Shown here: piece by piece, positions 18,986 through 27,247 of the stretch
Layout: each line of letters starts with the position of its first letter
Numbering within the stretch: position 1 is the stretch's first letter
NCBI GenBank assembly: GCA_026260175.1
Contig: JAKCWW010001160.1
Coordinates: 52,415 to 79,661 of the forward strand
DNA length: 27,247 bases
Reading direction: 5' to 3'
Source: Reticulitermes lucifugus
Lineage: Eukaryota; Arthropoda; Insecta; Blattodea; Rhinotermitidae
The notes under the pieces: model-generated
What the model was told of the DNA's origin: nothing
Databases searched by the model: none
The model's input: the letters and a program-made list of their open reading frames with translations, nothing else
Translations under genes and position numbers: made by a program

Positions 18986-19496
18986 GTAACATGTATATAT
19001 TCTGTCACGGTACTTTTATAACAAGTAGTTCTAGAACTCAGTAAGGAACCCGAAAAGTAGTGCTCTGTCCGCCAAATAAAATATACCCACTTTTTACTTC
19101 AGATCCCATTGTGTCTTTCGACCGCTCAGTAAACGAATAAAAACCTATCAATATTTGAGTATACAGGAAAAACTACCCTAAACATGTCATTAAAAGAATG
19201 TTACAGCACCCCTACACTCGCTACAAAGTCTTTTTTATGAGTATGGGCTATGCATATTCCCCAAAGTAGAAGCAGTGAACAGTGTACACTTGGAACAAGT
19301 AAAACTGACTCCACGCAACGTGTAAATTTTGCGATGGCAGTAGGTCACGTGCACGTACATAGATGGATAGAGGAAAGCGAAGTTTAAGTTGTGTTGAGAA
19401 ATTTTACAAATCTCTTTCATAGTTGTCAGTACGTTAGTGAAATATCCACCTGCGGGGACTTTAAACGTACTCTAAGTGCTCATATTCTGTAACCCT
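18986..19496. other. No recognisable gene
   Basis: AT-rich; nothing beyond chance frames (for example 19235-19420 minus). Confidence 0.55.
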
Positions 19497-19602
19497 TTTA
19501 TCTTTCTTCCTTTCTTTCTGTCTGGTGTTTACTTTGTAATCTATCTATCTATCAATCTGTCTGTCTGTCTATCTATCTAATCCTCTCTTTCTTCCTTTGT
19601 TT
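19497..19602. repeat. Compound pyrimidine microsatellite (TTTC/TCTA/TCTG)
   Basis: Runs of ctttctttctgtctg, ctatctatctatcaatctgt, ctgtctgtctatctatctaa and ctttcttcctttg occur with a short interruption at 19525-19540. Confidence 0.85.
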
Positions 19603-22344
19603 GGGTTTTTAAATACAATTTATGTTTTTCCAAAACAAAACACATATTACTTTCATCACTTCGTCCTTTATCCACAAGAAACCCCGCGAACTACCAGAAA
19701 ACCGTCATTGCTTCTCAGGGCGGTGAACACGATTATTTCTCATAAGAATATGGTTGTCATTTTATTTTAGCAAGAACTGTACAAACACTGAACTTCGAGC
19801 CATTCTTCAATTCCATTGTATAAGTCGCAACTTATTCATTCATCAGCCAAGAACAGAATTTGTATATAAATAATAAATGTCACTTTCGGCATACCCACAT
19901 TATAGTCCCCCATCCCAGCTGGTTTGCCAGCAGCCTGCACCGTCCCTGTGGGGTCCAAAGTCCTTTTTAGTTCTCTAGGGGTCCCAGCTCACTTTCAGTG
20001 ACCAATACGAGCCCCGAGAGAGAACAGTTTTCCCTTAAACCTGTTCCAGTCCCTCGCAAAGTTCATCACTATTTCGAATAAATTTTAATTGCCATGGAAT
20101 AGAGGAATTGTCTGTCCGTCCATATGTAACTAATACTTCATACTTGTCCATTTTAAAGTGTGTATTGGTACCACACTGGTCTAGTTACAATGCAAGTTCA
20201 ATGTTGATTCTCAAGTAAATATTGCAAAGAAATGTGACAGCTAACAGTCAGTCAACTATTATTTTCCTTATTTATTACACTGAATTATATTTAATAAGAA
20301 TACACTATACAGACTTATGCCTAGTGTTTGAAAATGTACTCTTCAATTTACTAAGAATGAATCTTTGCTTTTTTGTATTTCAAAAAATACATTTAAATAA
20401 ACGTTGTTGTGTTTCTAAATGCCCGTTCATTAATTCAACGCAAGAAGAACATGTTTTCACACTGTAGAGGTGAGTGCAACATTTTGAAGCCTCTCTTTAT
20501 TAAACTTATTTAGTGATCCGCGATTACTTTAACAGACTGGCTCAATTTATGCCTTTATGGAGCATACGAAGTTTCAGTGAGTAGCAGAGAGTAAGTATAT
20601 TAACTGCTTGGCAATTTACATAAAAAAGCTGGAAAAAAACATACAACGATCTCCATGTTTAGATTTATAATTACAAAATTATGTGTTATTGTTACAGCAG
20701 TTTTCCTAGTATGGGTTAAGACCTCATGATATGATGCGTGATTAGCTACATTGGTTTGGTGAATGTGTTAATAAGTGAGTGAGCGGATAAATGTTTTATC
20801 GGATGAGCGAACTGTGGAGTCGTTTAAAATTCAATATTTATTTGCGACATGATATTAGAATTTTCGCTGCGGTGAAGGTTTAGATGTGGGGCTTTGTGTT
20901 ACAACATCGTGCAGTCAGCTAGGTGTTACGGTTTTCAATCTGAAAAGGGAGACCATGTGTCCTAAGAGAGGTTGACTTCTGCCAGAAGATATAACGTCCT
21001 CCGTACAGACGTGTCCTATATAGGCCTAACGAATGGCTGTCTGCAAGTTATCAGTGGTAAATTAAATTAATAGGCCCTGGATACATCAGTCAGTATAGTA
21101 ACTAAGATCCAGGCTGGACGACCGGATACACGTTGTTCCCTCTTGTCCAAGGCATTTAGAACGCCTTTTGGGCCCAAAAATTTTCTATCCATCTTGCACC
21201 GGCCGCCGTTTTTCTGATTGTAAAGCTTTCGGTGATTGAGGTTGACCACTCACGTCTCTCTCATAGTGAGTTTAAGTATACGTGGAGCCATACCTCCTGT
21301 TCCAAATATGTCTTAATGACGTGCTGCTTCATCAGTACTGGGGCAATTTTACGCTTTTACCTTTATCATACGTATATCAATCTCAGTAGGAGCAAAATTG
21401 GTCTTTGATGTAGATTGATACTGTGATGTTTGACTTTATTGTGATGCAATTTAGACAGAAAATCAACTGAAGTTTAATTGCCACACATGAGATTTTAATG
21501 AACCATTTCAAGTAGAGTGGTGACAACTTTTACCACCTGCTTTAACATTAGAAAACCTTTGCATTCTTCTGCATGATTCTCACAACAGAGAGCGAATTGA
21601 ATTCAGATGAATTCCAGGCTTCAAAGGGTTAAAACAGAATGCCTTGAAACGTAGCATTTTTCCTTACGTGTTAATTAGTGTTTTGTAACGGTGTAAAGAG
21701 GAAGCAATTTGGAACGTTGGCTGTAGGCTCCATTTATGACCGCTGATTGGTCACTAAATGTATTTTGCCGAGAGGCTGCTTCATCGTGTTATTGACCTTG
21801 CATGTCAGATCTCAGAAGCTGCCGAGATGAAGGGCTAAGAACGCGTTTAACTGGCGGGAAGCGAGTAGACCGCTCGATGCACTGTGGTCGGGCAGTAGCT
21901 GCTCTCTTCTTGCAGCCGTGTCAGTTACCTCATTAATATTACTGATCGGGAAATTAATTGGATGCCCATTTATCATGTTACAGTAGGCTACGGGCTGAAT
22001 GACAAGAGATATCGGAGCTCGATTCCGAGCACGTCACAAGTTCTTCACATTTTCAGGTAGAGTAAAACTGTATTTAATAGTAAATTTCAAGTGTAATAAT
22101 ATGTAAGAATACAGAAATAAAAGTGATATCTATGGAACCGTAGCTACAGACAGGAATTGTCAAATTTTGGTGTTGTAATTTCAACTGGTTTATAAACCTA
22201 CCTAAATTAGTTCATTCAAAAGTTTTAAGAGTCATTATCTTTCCTCTACGATGTAGTGTCTTTAAACATACAGGGTTCCTTGTTAGTTCTAGGAGCGCGA
22301 ATAAACTGAGTATTTTGTTACTACAGTCGATTACACCGGGTCCT
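19603..22344. other. No recognisable gene
   Basis: Mostly AT-rich. A GC-richer patch at 19900-20060 (cccatcccagctggtttgcc and following) and another at 21720-21920 stand out by composition, but neither translates into a protein I recognise. The latter contains gctgattggtcac, an inverted CCAAT-type motif, without further promoter evidence. Confidence 0.45.
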
Positions 22345-22530
22345 AATGGTAGATGAGTATAAGCATTGATGGAAAGATAATTTTTAGGTAAAATTAAACG
22401 CTCAGAGAAAGACCTGCCCCCGTGTCTCTATGTCCAACATAAATCCTACATGAGACTCTCCTGGAAAAGAAATGGACTTCAGCGATGAGAAGAGAAAGGT
22501 TAACCGCCTGAGAATCAGGTGCACGTTTTC
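22345..22530 (-). mobile_element. tRNA-derived SINE, copy C
   Basis: The minus strand has gattctcaggcggttaacc (A-box-like, about 22499-22517), a degenerate B region, then catgtaggatttatgttgg, agacacgggggcaggtcttt, ctctgag, and ctttccatcaatgcttatac near 22355-22375. Block order equals that of copies A, B and D. This copy is moderately diverged, with a poor B box. Confidence 0.65.
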
Positions 22531-23194
22531 AAGATAAAAACAAGTAAATTTTACTGTCACACCCTGTATATTTGTCAGACGTTTCTCGGAAAGTACTGGC
22601 TTTCGAGAGACAAGTCTAGCGTCATTAAGAAATCAGTATGTTGAGCTAATATAAAAAGGGGGTCCTTTTGGAAGTTTCTCTTAAGGGATGATATTTTAAA
22701 ATGCACTGATGTTACAAATGCAGAGTTGTCTTTTGGTTGCACCACTGAGGTGGGAACGTCATTTTGAAACAGAATGGGTAAGCAAGTTGGTTGCTTCTGG
22801 TGCTGCTTTGAGACCAGCTAAAGAATGATTGTTTGCTGCCTGTTTTATTCAAACGGCAAGGTACCGCTTGCATGTGCGGCAAATGTTGAAACATCAGCTT
22901 CAGTTGCTGGGTAGTTGTAAACATATATAAAAGCAGTAGGAATTATTTTATTGCTGTATGTTAAGTAATCGTCTTTTGTGCATTTTTAAAATTCAGGAAA
23001 TACTGCAATTAAATAAACATTATAAATTTAATTAATCGAAATATGAAGAGTCTGTACGTGTTACGAATATTAACGTTGGATCTAGATAGTTAGTAACTTA
23101 GAACTTCAAAGCTTGAAGTTCACATATACAATACCTGAGAAGTCAATTTCTGTCCCCAGAAAACATCGGTTTGCGATTACAAACGCAATTCTGT
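22531..23194. other. No recognisable gene
   Basis: AT-rich; the minus-strand frame 22712-22924 has no recognisable family. Confidence 0.5.
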
Positions 23195-23402
23195 TTAATT
23201 ATGTTTTATACCAACCAAATGCACATATTTCTTTAAAAAACATTAAAATATTCTATAAAATGTTAGATAAAAAACCCCAACATATGTTTCGGCTTATCGA
23301 TAAGCCGAAACATATGTTGGGGTTTTTTATCTAACATTTTATAGAATATTTTAATGTTTTTTAAAGAAATATGTGCATTTGGTTGGTGTAAAACATAATT
23401 AA
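23195..23402. repeat. 208-bp spacerless near-perfect palindrome
   Basis: The axis lies between 23298 and 23299 (cggcttatcgataagccg). Each 104-bp arm pairs with the other except at one position (t23209 versus g23388). There is no loop. Both outer ends are TTAA (23195-23198 and 23399-23402), beyond which similarity stops. Possible explanations are a miniature inverted-repeat element inserted at TTAA, a fold-back replication product, or a read/assembly inversion artefact. Confidence 0.95.
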
Positions 23403-23419
23403 TGTTCAAAAAGGCACGG

Positions 23420-23685
23420 TGAAATCAGAATAAAGTTCGGCAATTCTGTTTATACGGTACTCGCATTTTGTTGCGAGAATCATACGGAAAATATAAAGAC
23501 ACTGTCGGAAAATATTCCAGAAAACGATAAAAGTACTTGGGAGAAATAGGTGTTGATACGAGGGTAATATAAAAATGTATCTTCAAGTAACAGGATGTGA
23601 GATTGTGGAATTTATTCATCTAGATCAAGACACGACCCAGTTGCGGGCCATTGTAAACATGGTAATGATTTTAAAATTATACACA
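23420..23685 (+). pseudogene. LINE-2 C-terminal fragment
   Basis: Frames in order read IRIKFGNSVY, RYSHFVARII, VGKYSRKTIKVLGRNRC*YE, then GNIKMYLQVTGCEIVEFIHL, DQDTTQLRAIVNMVMILKL. This matches IIRxIKSRRMRWAGHVARM ... LLVGKPEGKRPLGRPRRRWE, DNIKMDLxExGCxxVEWIHL, AQDRDQWRAIVNTVMNLRV of the LINE family represented at 1-96 and 11384-11751. One stop and at least one frame change are present. The plus-strand open frame 23575-23940 starts inside this fragment; its last two thirds have no LINE similarity and are probably chance. The fragment begins within about 20 bp of the palindrome's right end. Confidence 0.75.
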
Positions 23686-24728
23686 TTTGCCGTAGACAAA
23701 ATTACAACAGAAGACAGTCTGTGTACACTGCAGGAATATATAAAACATTCCTCTATATATTTTGATGGCATTCATCCCGTTGTACTTGTAATAAACCGAC
23801 GGCAATTTGCATTTACCATCAACGACAACAATTTATTATATTCAACAATTTTCAACAATGCTACATATTTCCGTCCATACGACTTTTTTGGGAAGATAAT
23901 TAGCTACACTTTTGAGTGTTCTGGATTTGTGTTAGGCTGAATTAGCAGATGGTTCTGATGGAGATAAATTTGTTTGGAGTTAGTTACGAATTTAAAAGAG
24001 CAAGAAGAAATGTTATCAGAAAATATTACGTTATTGGAAGTTATAATTCTTTTTAAGCAGCAGACATGGTAGTGTGTAAGTAAATTTGTTGACTTACAAG
24101 GAAAAGTAAGTCTCGGCTAAAATTTGGATCAAATGTTTGAAAACCGTGGTCATCACCAAATTTTTGGAACTTGCCGTAGTACACATGGCCAATGCCGAAA
24201 CTGGGGTAAATATAAGAAACATTCAAGTAAGCCAGATGAAAATGCACGTTAAGGAGTTAGTTAACAATAAGTCTGGGCCTAGAGACACTGAAAGCCAGTA
24301 ATAAGGCTAAATGGATGTCAATATGTGGGTTGAAAACTAAAGCTCATTCTGAGTCAAAAAACACTGTAAGCTGTTTGGGGGGCTATTGGAACCTTTCCGT
24401 TGCAGGCTAGGTATGACTAAAGTCAGCAGGGAGGAGTAAGTTGGGGAATACTACTTGATGAACGTTTAACAAAGGGAGTAGTGCAATTCGCGCGCTCACG
24501 CCAGGAAGGACGCCATTAGCAATAGTGAAGGCCACAAACGTTTGGTTATTTTGGGAGTACATTATAGCCTGAAGTAGTGAAGTGTGCCGTGTTCTGAATA
24601 TTCTGGAGTGACATTCGTTTAGATTGGTCTTGGTACCTACTGATTGTAGGGTGTCGACTCTGAATGTATGTTGGCGCCTGCAAGGCTTCGGCTGGAGAAG
24701 TAGAGAAGTACTGAAATTGTACTGTTAA
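23686..24728. other. No recognisable gene
   Basis: No family match in any frame. A minus-strand frame at 24053-24247 is unrecognised. Confidence 0.5.
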
Positions 24729-25333
24729 TTACATTGTGTTCCTTGTTGTGAATGTTGTATATACTAGGTGATCCTTATACCATAAGGTTTTGCTGGGTGT
24801 TGGTGATGTGGCATCTACGGACATATTTAGGTCTTGTGTAGAATCCACGTCAATGACTGAATAAGTTTTTTCAGAGATTGTTTCTTTTACTGAGTAAAGG
24901 GGAAGAGATTGCAAGAAAATAAACTGGTATTTATGGTCGGATGAATATGAAGGTGAATAATAAAGAGATTCCCCTGTTGATGTATGTTGATACTGTGAAG
25001 AGAGACATGGTGTTGTGTTGTCATATGGGAGACATATGGGACTGTTATTCAGACATTTCGAGGCTTTTATATATGAGACATATTGCAACGCAATTTTAGT
25101 AGTTGCCCCTGGGAAGAGCCTTAGTGTTTTGAAAGTAGATCAAAAGATTGAAGTCTGATTGCTGTTAGCCTGTCGAGGAATTTGTTCTGTAAAGATTTGT
25201 TTTCACCAGTTAATTTTGTAAGCATGCTTATGGGCTGACTCTTAGATATTCGTACGTTTGGTTCACTATTTCCCAGACAGGGTCTGGATCTATAAGGAGT
25301 CTTGTCCAAGAGAGATATTACCCTTGTATTCAT
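24729..25333 (-). other. Two adjacent unrecognised open frames
   Basis: Two minus-strand frames follow each other: 25333-25121 (70 codons, starting MNTRVISLLDKTPYR) and 25088-24729 (119 codons, from a TTG, Ser/Thr/Tyr-rich, containing ATSPTPSKTLWYKDHL). They are in different frames and 32 bases apart, as a single frameshift or two exons could give, but I see no splice sites that join them and recognise no domain. They could be remains of an element or chance openings in a T/G-biased strand. Not proposed as a gene. Confidence 0.2.
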
Positions 25334-27247
25334 GATGTGTATTTATGACCTATGCAAATTATTTGTTCATATGTTCCTTACGTGTGTGTCATATATATGT
25401 GCTAGACTGTAATCGCATTGTTTTCCTTTTTCACCACGCAATTCTGCCAAGCGGTGTAAATATGTTGTTTAATTAAAGGGTCCTGAAACCCCATTTTGAC
25501 AAACAGGTTTTCACATTCATTTCTTATTATTATCCCACCTGTTCCTAGATATTCTTAATGATCTCTTCCCTTCACAATTTCCTATCATATTTTTATTTGT
25601 AGATTACTTCTTTGTGTCATTCTCGTTAGCAACTTAAAAATTAAAAGTTACATTTATGAGGAGGTAAATATAATTCGAAAACAACAGTAGACGTTCGACT
25701 CAGATGAAATCGCTTCCAGTGTAAGAAAGTCTACTCGTGACAGCCACAACCGAGTTATTTGATGAAGGAGGTTTCAGTTTGTAACAGACAGTGCAGAGTC
25801 ATGTCGTTCGTTGTAGCTGGAAATCTCGTCTTTCCCTCTCTGTCATGCAGATACACGGGATGCATTTGAAATTCCATGTACTAATCCCATTTAAAGCGTT
25901 TGAACTCTGAACCACAGTTACATCAACATATCACAGGAAAAAAGGCAAGGTGAAAACCATGAAAGATAAAAGCCGAAAAATCGTGAGGCTCCAGGAAGCA
26001 AACTGCTTACTCTTCACGCAGAATTACCTATTTCTGTACAATGTACAGAGTTAAGCAGTAACTGCCTGGGATCTGTTTTAATGCACAGAAAAGTTAAAAA
26101 AAATTAAATATGTATAAATGACAGAGCTATTGGAGAGTGGCCAGGTGACCCTTTACTGAGGTTATTCTGCAGGTAAGAAGCGTGGCCCAAACAACTTTTC
26201 TCTTAACCCTTCAAAGAAAAGCGGTTGTTATACACATCATTTGATTTATAATTAGATAAATATTCAAATTACTAACAAAGCGCTTTTTCGTGCTTTCCTA
26301 TTATTCTCACAATACAGACAAATTATTTCCCTAAACAACATGAACAACTTGGTCTTCGTAATGGGGACGCAGTGTGTCTGATTTGAGGTAGGGTCCAAAT
26401 ATTCGTTTTTATATTAGCTGAACTTCAGGCATTAAAGTACAAATAAATTGGATGGCACTCTACATTGTTTACATTCAGAATATGTGGCTATTTCCATTAT
26501 TTTTAACCTGCCTTATTCTTAACCTCTTGTTACGTTTATTAGACCAGACATGAGAATCGAACTTGAAAATGGATTACAAATATTTAAACTTCGTAAAATA
26601 AAATTTTCCATATTCACTGCATCGAAAAATTGTGATGATCAAAGCAACAAACATGTACTAGTGGAACTGATAGAGTTGCAGTACGATTCAGTCGTAAAAA
26701 AAATCAGTGATGGTGGAGAGCATATTTCTTACACATGATTATCTCCACAAATATTTCCAAAATTATTCAATTAGCTTGCCAATTATGTGCGATGCTTGGC
26801 AGCATACATTTGCGCGAACAAATGCTTTCCTTCATGTAATGAAACGAAATCTCCGAAATGTCGCTTGTAAGAGACACACATTTTTCTTCTGTAATGAAAG
26901 TGGCTTAAACGTAAATTTTAAATCTGACATTAATTAGCTAAGCACAAATCAAAGATGCAGTGTTTCTAAAACATCTTCTGATTAGAGATGAAATAAAAAA
27001 ATTAATTTCTTTTCTTAGATTCAAATTTGGATCTAATAAAGTTTATATTCTTTGTCGTATTGGTTTTATCCCGATATTTTATAGTATTATATCTCTGTAT
27101 TTAGTTTTAAAGTTTTGCGACCCAAACAAAAAAAACCTAAGAAAACTAATGCTGAGAAAACTAATTACATGGTCATGTCTCGCAATCAGAATGCAGGACA
27201 AAATCACAACATAACGTTAGATAATAAATCCTTTGAAAGGGTGGAAC
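25334..27247. other. No recognisable gene
   Basis: AT-rich to the window end. Three plus-strand frames between 26550 and 27214 are low-complexity in composition (Lys, Ile, Asn, Phe-rich), as expected for chance reading of AT-rich DNA, and match no family I know. Confidence 0.5.

Noticed and set aside
21986-22035. gagctcgattccgag as a SINE B box
   Set aside because: The spacing to the nearest A-box-like sequence is too short and no SINE body follows.
23575-23940. 121-codon plus-strand frame as a novel gene
   Set aside because: Its first third is LINE-2 C-terminal sequence; the rest reads on into AT-rich DNA without a recognisable domain.
26550-27214. Chain of three plus-strand frames as exons
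   Set aside because: Composition is what AT-rich DNA gives by chance; no convincing splice sites or domain.

Overview
The window reads as nuclear, intergenic or intronic DNA from a repeat-rich arthropod genome. I place it as an insect, possibly a cockroach or relative. It is AT-rich, no open frame exceeds about 140 codons, and every recognisable protein fragment belongs to a decayed transposable element (TE). Several different tRNA-headed SINE types are present. The lineage guess rests on the style of the repeats and is not proven. I found no intact host gene, no convincing exon and no functional RNA gene.

Layout. 1-96 is the extreme 3' end of a non-LTR retrotransposon (called LINE-2 here) with a (TTAG)n tail. 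97-600 is a frameshifted helix-turn-helix/mariner-like transposase fragment on the minus strand. 2019-2406 is a SINE split by a 186-bp hairpin insertion with an exact 14-bp target-site duplication; the insertion resembles a Penelope-like (PLE) terminal repeat with a decayed hammerhead-ribozyme core. Further copies of the same SINE lie at 4640-4830, 5937-6125 and 22345-22530. 8051-9955 is a minus-strand LINE (LINE-1) with recognisable reverse-transcriptase blocks, itself interrupted by a roughly 510-bp insertion. 11384-11751 is a second LINE-2 copy with the same TTAG tail, and two more LINE-2 scraps lie near 16301 and 23420-23685.

Other structures are a 29-bp inverted repeat with a diverged extension (10254-10360), a strongly diverged tandem array of about 30-bp units (15940-16326), and a 208-bp spacerless near-perfect palindrome (23195-23402) that directly precedes a LINE-2 fragment. 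Simple repeats are scattered throughout.

Nothing here forms an operon or pathway. The content is layered TE debris: older LINEs and SINEs carrying younger insertions. The most distinctive items are the hairpin insertion with its hammerhead-like core and the 208-bp palindrome.
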